Assembly: GCA_021777765.1 (NCBI GenBank)
Contig: JAJYDF010000012.1
Coordinates: forward strand, 26,532 to 90,531
Length of the DNA: 64,000 bases
Direction of reading: 5' to 3'
From: Pseudomonadota bacterium
Lineage (GTDB): Bacteria; Pseudomonadota; Gammaproteobacteria; DASZBR01
The notes under the pieces were generated by a model. It searched no databases. It saw only the letters and a program-made list of their open reading frames with translations, and had not been told where the DNA came from. The position numbers were made by a program, and so were the translations under genes. Of this stretch, positions 25,830 through 35,706 are shown one piece after another (positions within the stretch are counted from its first letter, which is position 1; every line of letters starts with the position of its first letter).

Positions 25830-27022
25830 ATAACAGTTCCCAGTTTAAATATTGGCAAATACATTGCGACGATAATGCTGCCAATGACCAGCGCCAAAAT
25901 AAGCATAATCATGGGTTCTAGTAGAATGCTTATTTTTGCAATGAGTTGTTCATTTTGTTCGCTATACCAGTCGGTGATTTTAAATAACATTTTATCTAGT
26001 GTGCCTGATTCTTCACCAATTGCAATCATCTGAATCATGGTGGCTGGAAATAATCGACTTGTTGCGAATGCAAGATTCAAGGGAGTGCCTGCGATGATAT
26101 TATTTTTCGCATTTCTTATTGCATCAGCATAATAATCGTTACCAGCAATATGACTGGAAATTTGTAATGCTTGTACTAAAGGGATGCCAGCTGTGACTAT
26201 GGTTGCTAAAGTATGAGAAATGCGCACAACGATAATTTTTTGTAATACCGACCCTATAAATGGTAGTTTTAATAATATAAATTGTATTTTATTAACAAAG
26301 CGTTTTGATTTTAGCCAACATAATCTAAATGTCGCCAACAGTGCAGCAAATAATAATAGACAATATAACCCATAACTTTGTATGAGTTGTGACATTAGCA
26401 TTAGAAATTGAGTAAATGGTGGTAATGGAGCATTCAAGTTATTAAATAAATTTTCAAATTGAGGCACAGCGATAATTAATAAAAACAAAGTGACTATACA
26501 AGTAATGATAATAACTATGAATGGATATAATAATATTTTAAGTGTGTTATTTTTAATTTTAACGATACTCTGTAAATAGCTTACGAGACGATTTAACATC
26601 TCTTCTAGTGTTCCAGTTTCTTCTCCTGCCGTTATCAAGGCACAAATTAATTCATTAAAATAATGGGGATATTGTGCAAATGCTACACCTAATCCTATAC
26701 CATTCGTCACCGAATTTTTAATTTGTGTCAATAATTGAATCATTTTTGTATGGTTTTGACCGTGGATAATAATTTCTAAGGCTGTAACTATAGGGATTTG
26801 AGATGATATTAATGTGGCAAGTTGTTGTAAAAAATCTATGATGTTTTGCTGTTTAATGGATTGCTGAAAATAAGTTGAGTAATTACTGATCAATTTGACA
26901 TTTAAAGGTGTTATTCCTTGGCTTCTCAGTTTCATTTTAAGTTCAGCGGCGCCTGATGCAGCGATTTGTCCTGATATTTTTTTGCCATCAGTATTTATAC
27001 CCATCCATTTATAATTATTCAT
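25826..27022 (-). CDS. pilC: Type IV pilus inner-membrane platform protein
   Basis: A GspF/PilC family protein of 398 residues. It has two repeated cytoplasmic helical domains (about 55-175 and 260-380), each with the family motif (ALITAGEETGTLEEML and MIAIGEESGTLDKML), and three membrane segments near 170-200, 210-230 and 365-390. It anchors the assembly ATPase and organises pilin extraction. The gene lies between pilB and pilD as in the usual cluster. Confidence 0.95.
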   Translation of the reverse strand: MNNYKWMGINTDGKKISGQIAASGAAELKMKLRSQGITPLNVKLISNYSTYFQQSIKQQNIIDFLQQLATLISSQIPIVTALEIIIHGQNHTKMIQLLTQIKNSVTNGIGLGVAFAQYPHYFNELICALITAGEETGTLEEMLNRLVSYLQSIVKIKNNTLKILLYPFIVIIITCIVTLFLLIIAVPQFENLFNNLNAPLPPFTQFLMLMSQLIQSYGLYCLLLFAALLATFRLCWLKSKRFVNKIQFILLKLPFIGSVLQKIIVVRISHTLATIVTAGIPLVQALQISSHIAGNDYYADAIRNAKNNIIAGTPLNLAFATSRLFPATMIQMIAIGEESGTLDKMLFKITDWYSEQNEQLIAKISILLEPMIMLILALVIGSIIVAMYLPIFKLGTVI

Positions 27023-27101
27023 AATGTCTCATTTTATTATTATTTTAGTTAGTAAATTTTTATCACGGATAAAAATGGTCATAATGAATATTAATTTACA
27101 A

Positions 27102-28385
27102 TTAAGCTTTTATAACTCTGTCTAATTCCTGAATGCTTGTTATTCCCTCACACACTTTTTTTAATCCAGATTGTCGCAATGAAATCATGCCATCTGACTG
27201 TGCTTGTTGTGCAATGGCGACAGGATGGTTGCCATCTAATATCATTTGATTAATTTGTGGAGTGACTGAAAGTATTTCATAAATCGCAATACGTCCTTTA
27301 TAACCATTGTTGCATTTATCACAACCAACTGCTGAATATATGTTTAATGTTGGAAAATGCGATTCAATAATACCCATCTCTTTTAAAGCATTATTTGATA
27401 AATTCACAGGTGTTTTACAATGCGTGCATAATCGACGCGCTAACCGTTGCGCAATAATTAATGTCAGTGACGCAGCGATTTGATAGTGTGCCATACCCAT
27501 ACTAATTAATCGTGACAAAGTTTCTGCAGCATTATTAGTATGTAACGTGGAAAAAACCAAATGTCCCGTTTGTGCTGCCTGTAATGCAATTTCTGCTGTT
27601 TCACTATCACGGATTTCTCCAACCATGATGATATCAGGATCTTGTCTCAATAATGCACGTAAAGCGGTCGCAAAATGTAATCCAATTTTTTGATTAATAT
27701 TAACTTGGTTAATGCCGAGTAAATTAATTTCCACAGGATCTTCAACGGTAGAAATATTAATATGATCGCGATTTAATATAGATAATGCAGAATAAAGCGT
27801 TACCGTTTTGCCACTACCGGTGGGCCCTGTTACTAAAATCATCCCTTGCGGTTTGTGAATGGCATTGATAAATAATTGTTGTTGTTGCTTTTCAAAACCC
27901 AGTAAATCAACGTTAAGTATATTTTTTGATGCATTTAATAGTCGGACTACCACTTTTTCGCCATAAATTGTTGGGCAGGTATTTAAACGAAAATCGAATG
28001 CTTGTTGTTTATAAGCAGCAATTTTAAATCGCCCATCTTGTGGTAATCTTTTTTCAGTGACATCACACTGTGCCATAATTTTTAAAATAGCAGTGATCTG
28101 GCTTGCTGATTGAATGGGCAAATTATCTATGTGATACAATAAACCATCAATACGAAAACGAATACGCATTGATTTTTCATAGGGTTCAAAATGAATGTCC
28201 GATGCTAGTTGATCTATAGCCTTATTGATTAATTGGCGTACATAACTTGCTATAGGTGTATTATCAAATAATGCATTATTTTCAGGTTGAGTAATTGTTT
28301 GAGTTGAAAGTGATAATGTCAGCGCATCTGTAATATTATCAGAATTGTCAGCACTATTATTTAATTGTTGATTTTGTGTATTCAT
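27102..28385 (-). CDS. pilB: Type IV pilus assembly ATPase, short form
   Basis: A GspE/PilB ATPase of 427 residues. SDIHFEPYE is near residue 62, Walker A GPTGSGKT near 185, the Asp box, Walker B with DPDIIMVGEIRD, the His box STLHTN, and a zinc tetracysteine (CTHC ... CDKC) near 320-350. Typical PilB proteins have about 560-570 residues with an N-terminal MshEN-type domain. That domain is absent here, and only 24 bases separate this gene from the pilin, so the region has not been split off as a separate gene. The first 45 residues are Asn/Gln/Thr rich. Confidence 0.92.
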   Translation of the reverse strand: MNTQNQQLNNSADNSDNITDALTLSLSTQTITQPENNALFDNTPIASYVRQLINKAIDQLASDIHFEPYEKSMRIRFRIDGLLYHIDNLPIQSASQITAILKIMAQCDVTEKRLPQDGRFKIAAYKQQAFDFRLNTCPTIYGEKVVVRLLNASKNILNVDLLGFEKQQQQLFINAIHKPQGMILVTGPTGSGKTVTLYSALSILNRDHINISTVEDPVEINLLGINQVNINQKIGLHFATALRALLRQDPDIIMVGEIRDSETAEIALQAAQTGHLVFSTLHTNNAAETLSRLISMGMAHYQIAASLTLIIAQRLARRLCTHCKTPVNLSNNALKEMGIIESHFPTLNIYSAVGCDKCNNGYKGRIAIYEILSVTPQINQMILDGNHPVAIAQQAQSDGMISLRQSGLKKVCEGITSIQELDRVIKA

Positions 28386-28409
28386 TATTATTTTTTATTA
28401 TTTTATGAA

Positions 28410-28886
28410 TTAACAAATGCCATGAGCAATACAAGTACTATTGTTATCTTTAGTCCATGTAATTTGTCCATTAGATTGATATTCGCCATTAAGTAAATAG
28501 GTATAACTCATATTATCACTACCAATATGTTGTGAACTAGCAACAATTTGTACGTGATTTGCATCCAGAGGATTAACCATAATAGTTTTAATATAACTAC
28601 GAATATTAGTTGAGTTATTAATCGCGGGTGGAATTCCAAATTGACCAACTCCATTGGCGCCATTAGTGCAATTAGTAATCATGCCCTCTTGTAAAGCGCA
28701 TGAGGCCACGGCTGTTTTATAAGGAGATGTTGCAAGAATTATTTCGGTAAATTTAGCTTTGTTGAGATGATTTTGATAAGTGGGAATTGCGATAGCTGCG
28801 AGTACACTGATGATGGCTATTACAATAAGCATTTCTAATAAAGTAAATCCATCGTGTATTTGTTTTAAAAACATTTGTATGTTCAT
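28410..28886 (-). CDS. pilA: Type IV major pilin
   Basis: A 158-residue prepilin. A short leader ends in Gly before the cleavage site (HDG / FTLLEMLIVIAIISVLAAIA), with Glu at mature position 5. The hydrophobic helix forms the pilus core. A pair of cysteines near the C-terminus (STCIAHGIC) suggests the usual disulphide loop. AAAGGA lies before the ATG. It heads the pilBCD block and is probably processed by the PilD encoded 3 kb downstream. Confidence 0.93.
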   Translation of the reverse strand: MNIQMFLKQIHDGFTLLEMLIVIAIISVLAAIAIPTYQNHLNKAKFTEIILATSPYKTAVASCALQEGMITNCTNGANGVGQFGIPPAINNSTNIRSYIKTIMVNPLDANHVQIVASSQHIGSDNMSYTYLLNGEYQSNGQITWTKDNNSTCIAHGIC

Positions 28887-28935
28887 CGAATATCCTTTGC
28901 TTTAGCTATAATTATTATAGGATAATTTATTTTTT

Positions 28936-28980
28936 TCTTCTCCCCGAAGGGGAGAAGGTGTCGAAGGCGGATGAGGGGGT
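28936..28980. repeat. REP-type repeat, extended form
   Basis: The copy contains the CTTCTCCCC/GGGGAGAAGG palindrome followed by CGAAGGCGGATGAGGG. It faces the next copy (29010-29054) in inverted orientation across about 30 bases, so the pair can form a large cruciform or mRNA hairpin. Confidence 0.85.
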
Positions 28981-29009
28981 ATTAAAAGGTTTTACACAAT
29001 TATTTAACA

Positions 29010-29054
29010 CACCCTCATCCGCCTTCGGTACCTTCTCCCGCAAGCGGGAGAAGG
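29010..29054. repeat. REP-type repeat, extended form (inverted partner)
   Basis: This unit begins CACCCTCATCCGCCTTCGG and ends with the perfect CTCCCGCAAGCGGGAG palindrome. It is the inverted partner of 28936-28980. Confidence 0.85.
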
Positions 29055-29142
29055 ATCAAGAACAGGAATAATAATATAAATAGGTTTAAAAGCATATTAA
29101 ATTAAATATTGCTAGTAAAGTAAAATTGAAGGATCTTTTATA

Positions 29143-30498
29143 ATGGAATTAACATTTTTAGGCGCAGTTGGAACGGTAACAGGATCTAAGTATTTATTGG
29201 AAATTGAAGATAAAAAAATACTTATAGATTGTGGATTGTTTCAGGGTTATAAACCATTACGATTACGTAATTGGGAAAAATTACCATTTAATCCTTCCGA
29301 AATAGATGCGGTAGTTCTCACTCACGCACACATTGATCACTCAGGGTATTTACCCGTATTAGTTAAAAATGGATTTAAAGGCCCTATATTTTCAACAGCA
29401 GCGACGAAAGATTTATGTGAAATCTTGTTGCCTGACAGTGGTCATTTGCAGGAAGAAGAGGCAAATTATGCGAATTTGCGTGGCTATTCAAAACATAAAC
29501 CTGCACTGCCGCTTTACACTGCAGAAGACGGTTTAAAGGTAATGCGTCAATTTGTGAGTATTGAATTACATAAATTTCATCAATTATTTGATGATTGTAA
29601 AATTAAATTGGAAAGGTCAGGACATATTTTAGGATCTGCGTTAATTCAAGTGTATAGTCAAGGTAGATCCCTATTATTCTCAGGTGATTTAGGTCGTCCT
29701 TTTGATCCTATTATTTGTGAGCCCGCAAAAATTCAAACTACAGATTATTTGGTGCTTGAAGCAACTTACGGTAATAAATTGCATGATACTATTTCCCCAT
29801 TAGATCAATTGGCTAAAATCATTAATGAGACAATTGATCGTAATGGTATTGTTATTGTTCCAGCATTTGCAGTAGAGCGTGCACAAACATTGTTATATTA
29901 TTTATATTTGTTGAAACAATCACATAGCATTCCAGATATGCCGATTTATTTAGATAGCCCGCTCGCAATTAATGCAACAAAAATATTTTATGATCATCAA
30001 GAAGATCATCGTATTAAAAAAGATGTCGCTGTAAGAATGTGTAATATTGCTACATACACAAGTTCAACAGATGATTCAAAAGAAATTGATAATCATAATG
30101 AACCAATGATAATTATTTCAGCGAGTGGGATGGCGACAGGCGGTAGAATATTACACCATTTACGACGATTTGCGCCCGATCCTCGCAATACCATTTTATT
30201 AACCGGTTTCCAAGCTGGTGGTACTCGTGGCGAAAGAATATTAAATGGTGAGAAAGAAGTAAAAATGTTAGGTGAAATGGTTCCTATTAAAGCACAAGTT
30301 GAATTTATGGCGAATTTATCAGCGCATGCCGATTATCAAGAAATTTTACAATGGTTAGGTTATTTTCAGAGCCCACCTAGAAAAGTATTTATCACGCACG
30401 GTGAACCAGAAGCTGTGCAATCATTGAAAGAGAAAATAGAAAAAGAGTTTGGTTGGGATTGTGTGGTGCCTGAATATATGCAAAAAGAAATTTTATAA
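29143..30498 (+). CDS. Metallo-beta-lactamase / beta-CASP RNA nuclease family protein
   Basis: A 451-residue protein of the YsH1/CPSF73-like group. The metal-binding motif is HAHIDHSGY near residue 64, with later ligands in SGHILG, GDLGRP (Asp), and the C-terminal HGE. The beta-CASP insertion carries VPAFAVERAQ and SASGMATGGRI, and SAHADYQE is the motif C region. Such proteins cleave RNA 3' ends or act as exonucleases; the exact RNA substrate is not predictable. AAGGA lies before the ATG. It stands alone between the pilus block and the protease pseudogene. Confidence 0.9.
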   Translation: MELTFLGAVGTVTGSKYLLEIEDKKILIDCGLFQGYKPLRLRNWEKLPFNPSEIDAVVLTHAHIDHSGYLPVLVKNGFKGPIFSTAATKDLCEILLPDSGHLQEEEANYANLRGYSKHKPALPLYTAEDGLKVMRQFVSIELHKFHQLFDDCKIKLERSGHILGSALIQVYSQGRSLLFSGDLGRPFDPIICEPAKIQTTDYLVLEATYGNKLHDTISPLDQLAKIINETIDRNGIVIVPAFAVERAQTLLYYLYLLKQSHSIPDMPIYLDSPLAINATKIFYDHQEDHRIKKDVAVRMCNIATYTSSTDDSKEIDNHNEPMIIISASGMATGGRILHHLRRFAPDPRNTILLTGFQAGGTRGERILNGEKEVKMLGEMVPIKAQVEFMANLSAHADYQEILQWLGYFQSPPRKVFITHGEPEAVQSLKEKIEKEFGWDCVVPEYMQKEIL

Positions 30499-30612
30499 TT
30501 TTATGTATTCCAAGCAGTTGAAGTTATCGGCTATTTCTTTCAATAAGGATAAGCTAAACTTCTATATTATAGAGTAACTATGTTATTAATATAATTGCAA
30601 AAGGGTTTTATT

Positions 30613-32090
30613 ATGAATCAAGATCAAGATAAAGATAAATCTGGAGTGAACGCACAAGGTGTGTTTGCCTATCATTTTACGCATAATGGAAAGCGATATA
30701 TTTATCATGGTACTGATGCATCTCAAAATAGTGTGAATAGTGATAAGAAAAATCCACTGAGTTCTACAATCACATATCAAGGAGCCGTGCAAAAAAGATT
30801 AAAAGATATGACAAATATTACAGAAGGGTACAGTGATGTAGACATGAATTTTACTGTGCAAGCGCGTCTTATGGAGAGAAAAGACGTGCATTTTCAAGGT
30901 CAACAGCGCCCTTATGTATTTAATGAAGACAAGCCGCCAAAAATTAGTGTTTTACCCACATTTCAATTGAATGATATTAAGCCGGATAAAGATAATAAGA
31001 GTTTTTTAGGTGAATTTTTAAATGCGAATAAAAATGCAAAACAAGATGAAAAAGCTGAGAGAATTATAGTACCTGTTGGAATTACATCTCCAGGTAAAGC
31101 TTTTCATATGACTGGCATAGTGTCGAGCCACCTAAAAAAGAAGGAGATAAAGTAAATATTTATTATTTCGATCCTTTAGGTAAAGGCAGTAATTATCGAC
31201 AGGAAAAAGATGAAGTTTTAGAACAAATTAGGCAAGTATATGGGAAAGATAAAGTAGTAATTCATGAAAATGAGTTTTCACCGGAGAGGGATGGTAGAAG
31301 TTGTGGCCCATGGAGTGAGTGGTTTTTAACTGAGATAGCAGCTAATCCCGCAATAAAATTAGATCAATTCTCTCAACAGATTGATGATAAGTTGGATAGC
31401 TGTAAAGACATGGATGGAAAATTCGATTTTCTTGAACTCAATGATTTTATTAAAAAAAGATATAGTGATAATAAAGAAGAGTTAAATAAATTGGATGGAA
31501 AGCTTACTGAGATATTGCAACGTGCAGGTGTTAAGCTTGATGGAGCAGAGTCTTCTAAAACATATACACCTGATAAAGCGGAAAGTGAAATTATAACTGC
31601 GATGCAAAAGGCATTTAACAATCATTTTAAAAATAATGAAACATTTAAAAACACTAAAGTTGAGAAAGATAAAAATGGACATGAATTAGTCGTATCAAAA
31701 GATAACAAAGAGTTGTTTCGTGCTACCTCAACTTCTGTTAATACAAAAGATGTATCAGATGAAAGTTTAAAAGCGATGAGCGCGGCTATTGTCGCCAATT
31801 TAAAAGAAAGACTTTTGCAAGGCGGTGATCCGGCGAAATTAAAGATATCATTAGGTGATTGTCATCCAGAAGGTGTTGAAGATAAATTCGCTGGATTTAT
31901 TAATGAATAATTGAAAAAAATGAAAATTGAATTAAAAGATGCAAAAAATAATAATAATAAACCGATTAATATTGAAAAAATTCAAGATGTACCTCTTAAA
32001 ACTCTTAAAGTAGTTGCGCATGTAGAATCTGAACAAAATAAAGACAAACAACAAGATAAAGAAAATGATGGTCCGAAATTCAATAAATAA
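30613..32090 (+). pseudogene. CE-clan cysteine protease (Ulp1/deubiquitinase-like), interrupted by frameshift and stop
   Basis: The first frame (from the ATG at 30613) ends at 31155. The -1 frame continues without a break through NIYYFDPLGKG, then DGRSCGPWSEWFL, to a TAA at 31908. The same frame reopens for 60 codons to 32090 (KIELKDAKN...). His in FHMTGIV, Asp in YYFDPLG and Cys in SCGPW fit the His-Asp-Cys triad of Ulp1/ElaD/ChlaDub-type proteases. The residue usually Gln before the Cys is Glu. The frames switch between 31118 and 31140, where A AAA AAG (31134-31140) sits in phase for -1 slippage. It is either a decayed gene or a recoded one; the second stop favours decay. Confidence 0.7.
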
Positions 32091-32114
32091 ATATTAATAT
32101 AGCATTAGAATTTT

Positions 32115-32202
32115 TAGCCCGGACAAAGGAGAACAGCGACGTGTCCGGGAATTAATTGATTTTTCTCTCGGGCACGTCGCTGTTCTCCTTTGTCCGGGCT
32201 AC
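32115..32202. repeat. 88-bp palindromic repeat of the GTAGCCCGGACAAAGGAG family
   Basis: Arms of about 34 bases (starting TAGCCCGGACAAAGGAG and ending CTCCTTTGTCCGGGCTA) flank about 19 bases. Further copies or half-copies lie at 62279-62314 and at the window end (63933-64000). It contains no gene. Confidence 0.88.
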
Positions 32203-32248
32203 TTTTGATAATGGACACAGCGATCTAGCATAGAAGGAGTTCCTTTTC

Positions 32249-33772
32249 ATGGATGAAATATTAAAAAAATTAAATATTAAAACAATTAATGCCGGTGTTT
32301 GTTTAGGTGCAAGTGATCAATGGTTACATTCTGAAAAAAATAAACAGATACATTCACATAATCCCACCAATGAAAAATTAATTGCTAAAGTTGTCCCAGC
32401 AACAAACGAAGAATATCAACTTCTGATTAAATCCACGCAAAAATCATTTCAAACATGGCAACAAATTCCTGCGCCAAAACGCGGTGAATTAATTCGATTA
32501 ATCGCAGAGAAATTACGCGCGCATAAATCTGCGTTAGGTCATTTAGTGACTTTAGAAATGGGCAAATCCTTAGAAGAAGGATTGGGCGAAGTGCAAGAAA
32601 TGATCGATATGGCGGAATATGCGGTGGGTTTATCACGTACATTATATGGTAACACCATGCAATCTGAGCGTCCGCAACATCGCATGTATGAACAATGGCA
32701 TCCATTAGGTATAGTGGGTGTGATAACCGCATTTAATTTTCCTGTTGCAGTTTGGTCATGGAATGCATTTATTGCTGCAGTTTGTGGTGATGTTGTAATT
32801 TGGAAACCCTCATATAAAACACCTTTATGTGCGATTGCTGTTCAACATATTTGTAATGAAGCGATGGAACAATTCGGTCACACTGGTATATTTAATTTAT
32901 TTATTACTGATGATAATCATATCGCTGAACAATTAGTGAATGATAAAAATGTCGCATTAATTTCATTTACAGGATCAACAGCCGTTGGACAACATATTGC
33001 TAATTTAGTTTCAAAAAGATTAGGCAGATATTTATTAGAATGCAGTGGTAATAATGCCATTATTGTTGATGAAACAGCAGATTTGAATTTGGTGGTTCCT
33101 GCAGTGGTATTTGGTGCAGTAGGCACAGCAGGACAACGGTGTACTACTACGCGTAGATTAATTGTACATAAATCAATTTATGAAACAGTCATTGAAAAAT
33201 TAATTAATGTGTATCGTCAAATTCATATTGGTGATCCGCTGAATAAAAAGAATTTATTAGGACCATTAATTGATCAAGCAGCAGTAGATAATTTTTTAAA
33301 TGCGATAAAAGAAATAAAACAATTAGAGGGGAAAATTTTATATGGTGGCAATGCATTGGCTGGACCGGGTCATTTTGTAGAGCCGACAATAATCAGTGCA
33401 GAAAATCATTGGGCCATCGTGCAACGAGAAACATTCGCGCCGATATTATATGTCATTAAATATGAAAATTTGTCTGAGGCCATTGCATTACAAAATGCAG
33501 TAGAACAAGGTTTATCTTCGGCTTTATTCACTCAAAATTTACGGCATGCGGAAACTTTTTTGGCGAATATTGGAAGTGATTGTGGTATTGCCAATATCAA
33601 TATTGGTACATCAGGCGCGGAAATTGGCGGTGCTTTTGGTGGTGAAAAAGCAACGGGCGGTGGTCGGGAAGCGGGATCGGATGCGTGGAAATCTTATATG
33701 CGTAGGCAGACGAATACGATTAATTGGAGTTCGGAGTTGCCGTTAGCGCAAGGGATTAAATTTAAATTTTGA
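32249..33772 (+). CDS. amaB: Aldehyde dehydrogenase, ALDH7 family (2-aminoadipic semialdehyde dehydrogenase)
   Basis: A 507-residue NAD-dependent ALDH of the antiquitin/ALDH7 group, which oxidises 2-aminoadipate-6-semialdehyde in lysine breakdown. Motifs: FNFPVAVWSWN, KPSYKTP, SFTGSTAVG, the general-base Glu in LECSGNNA (about 262) and the nucleophile in GQRCTTTRRL (about 297). AAGGAG precedes the ATG. The next gene is glutaryl-CoA dehydrogenase, which acts later in lysine degradation, so the pair suggests lysine is used as a carbon or nitrogen source. Substrate assignment rests on family resemblance. Confidence 0.88.
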   Translation: MDEILKKLNIKTINAGVCLGASDQWLHSEKNKQIHSHNPTNEKLIAKVVPATNEEYQLLIKSTQKSFQTWQQIPAPKRGELIRLIAEKLRAHKSALGHLVTLEMGKSLEEGLGEVQEMIDMAEYAVGLSRTLYGNTMQSERPQHRMYEQWHPLGIVGVITAFNFPVAVWSWNAFIAAVCGDVVIWKPSYKTPLCAIAVQHICNEAMEQFGHTGIFNLFITDDNHIAEQLVNDKNVALISFTGSTAVGQHIANLVSKRLGRYLLECSGNNAIIVDETADLNLVVPAVVFGAVGTAGQRCTTTRRLIVHKSIYETVIEKLINVYRQIHIGDPLNKKNLLGPLIDQAAVDNFLNAIKEIKQLEGKILYGGNALAGPGHFVEPTIISAENHWAIVQRETFAPILYVIKYENLSEAIALQNAVEQGLSSALFTQNLRHAETFLANIGSDCGIANINIGTSGAEIGGAFGGEKATGGGREAGSDAWKSYMRRQTNTINWSSELPLAQGIKFKF

Positions 33773-33817
33773 TTTTTATCCTTCTCTAGCCGGAGCAATT
33801 GCACTTATAAATCAATC

Positions 33818-34017
33818 GTAGCCTGGGTGAAGCCAAGATAAAATGTCATTAGTTTCACTTTAATATTAATCTTGTGAAAAGATAGTAAGTTCTTCTGGCG
33901 CAACCCGGGACATATTTAGTTAATACCCGGGTTTCGCCAGCATCTTTGATTGATTATTGTGTAAATTTCTATTATCTCACGCTAATGAATTACATCATTT
34001 GGCTGCACCCAGGCTAC
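33818..34017. mobile_element. MITE-like element, copy 3
   Basis: The ends GTAGCCTGGGTGAAGCC and GGCTGCACCCAGGCTAC bracket a central palindrome at 33895-33940 (CTGGCGCAACCCGGG ... CCCGGGTTTCGCCAG). It lies between amaB and gcdH, and with copy 4 it brackets gcdH. Confidence 0.86.
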
Positions 34018-34116
34018 ATTCTTACAAAGGAAAAAAATGCTTTATCAAACTAATTTATTTATAATGCCCTGCTTACGGAAGAAAATAATTTTATTTTAAT
34101 CGCAAAAGGAACCGCC

Positions 34117-35292
34117 ATGTCAAAACATTTACCATTTAATTGGGAATCCCCATTTTTATTTGATGAGCAATTATCCGAAGAAGAACGGATGATTTGCGAT
34201 TCAGCACGACACTATGCACAAACTAAATTAATGCCACGTGTTGTTAAAGCATTTCGTGAAGAGCATTTTGATCGTGAAATATTATTGGAAATGGGTGCAG
34301 CAGGATTATTAGGTGCAACAATTATGGGATATGGTTGTGCGGGTGTTAATCATGTTAGCTACGGTTTAATTGCGCGGGAAATAGAACGCGTCGATTCAGG
34401 TTACCGCTCATTATTAAGTGTGCAATCCAGTTTGGTGATGTTACCGATATTTTTGTATGGTACCGAAGAACAACGACAAAAATATTTACCTAAATTAGGT
34501 ACTGGTGAATTAATTGGTTGTTTTGGTTTGACAGAACCGGATCATGGTTCAGATCCAGCGAGTATGGATACCCATGTTAAAACCGTTAAAGATGGCTTCA
34601 TTTTATCTGGTACAAAAACTTGGATTAGCAACGCACCTGTAGCCGATGTATTTATTGTGTGGGCGAAAAACGAGCAAGATAAAATACAAGGATTTGTTTT
34701 AGAAAAAGGCACTAAAGGATTATCTACCACAAAAACACATGGAAAATTCTCATTACGCACATCAGTGACGGGTGAAATCATTTTAGATGATGTATTTGTT
34801 ACCGAAGAAAATGTTTTGCCTCGCGCAACAGGATTATCTAGTGCGCTCACCTGTTTATCTAGCGCACGTTATGGTATTTCATGGGGCGCCTTAGGCGCGG
34901 CAGAATTTTGTTGGTATACCGCACGTGAATATGTAATGAATCGTGAACAATTTGGCAAACCGCTCGCTAGCAAACAATTAATTCAATTAAAATTAGCGGA
35001 TATGCAAACGCAAGTGGCTTTAGGATTGCAAGCTTGTTTACGTGTAGGCCGTTTAAAAGATGAAGGCAGAGCAGCGCCTGAAACGATTTCTCTGATTAAA
35101 CGCAATTCCACGTTGGTAGCATTAAATATTGCTCGCGATGCACGTGATATGTTGGGTGGTAATGGTATTGCTGATGAATATCATGTGATACGCCACTTAT
35201 TAAATTTAGAGACTGTTAAAACGTATGAAGGTACTGCGGATATACATGCTTTAGTATTGGGTGCTGCGATGACAGGCATTTCTGCGTTTTGA
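34117..35292 (+). CDS. gcdH: Glutaryl-CoA dehydrogenase
   Basis: An FAD enzyme of the acyl-CoA dehydrogenase family that oxidises and decarboxylates glutaryl-CoA to crotonyl-CoA, late in lysine and tryptophan catabolism. The protein has 391 residues. Motifs: [69 protein letters not shown] and the catalytic Glu in [15 protein letters not shown]. The Arg in the AR-GISWG region is typical of GcdH. AAAGGA precedes the ATG. A 99-base gap with only a doubtful 20-codon frame separates it from the MITE copy upstream. Confidence 0.95.
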   Translation: MSKHLPFNWESPFLFDEQLSEEERMICDSARHYAQTKLMPRVVKAFREEHFDREILLEMGAAGLLGATIMGYGCAGVNHVSYGLIAREIERVDSGYRSLLSVQSSLVMLPIFLYGTEEQRQKYLPKLGTGELIGCFGLTEPDHGSDPASMDTHVKTVKDGFILSGTKTWISNAPVADVFIVWAKNEQDKIQGFVLEKGTKGLSTTKTHGKFSLRTSVTGEIILDDVFVTEENVLPRATGLSSALTCLSSARYGISWGALGAAEFCWYTAREYVMNREQFGKPLASKQLIQLKLADMQTQVALGLQACLRVGRLKDEGRAAPETISLIKRNSTLVALNIARDARDMLGGNGIADEYHVIRHLLNLETVKTYEGTADIHALVLGAAMTGISAF

Positions 35293-35302
35293 TAACATAT
35301 TT

Positions 35303-35326
35303 CTTTCTCCCGCAAGAGGGAGAAGG
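35303..35326. repeat. REP-type palindrome
   Basis: A CTTTCTCCC...GGGAGAAGG palindrome lies eleven bases after the gcdH stop, where it could act as a terminator-like hairpin. Confidence 0.8.
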
Positions 35327-35339
35327 AAAAAAATTGATC

Positions 35340-35534
35340 GTAGCCTGGGTGGAGCAAATGAAGATTTTGAATAGCATTATTATGTTTGACGTTAACAATA
35401 ATATCTATTTTGACCAATGGCGTAACCCAGGAAATATTAATTTCCCGGGTTACGCAGTAGTTTTAAATAAAAATCGTTAATTACCGGTTATTATGATATA
35501 TAAATATTTATTTCAATTGCTCCACCCAGGCTAC
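35340..35534. mobile_element. MITE-like element, copy 4
   Basis: The ends GTAGCCTGGGTGGAGC and GCTCCACCCAGGCTAC bracket a central palindrome at 35420-35455 (GCGTAACCCAGG...CCGGGTTACGC). Its inner arms match copy 1 in the opposite orientation, showing that these elements move or copy as whole units. Confidence 0.88.
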
Positions 35535-35706
35535 GTTGATTCAGTCTTCGATAGTTCATTTCATTAGTCGATTTCCCAAAAATGAGGATGGTTAGATTTA
35601 GCTTAACAAGGTAAAATGCAAATTTTTTTAGTATAAAGTCTTCATTGGATATACAGCTTACTTAATTACACGGAGGTGCTAACAAATAATCAAAGAGTAT
35701 TTGAAC

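Noticed and set aside
34037..34099. 20-codon frame with a purine-rich site before gcdH
   Set aside because: It is very short, AT rich and without context for a leader peptide; chance is likely.
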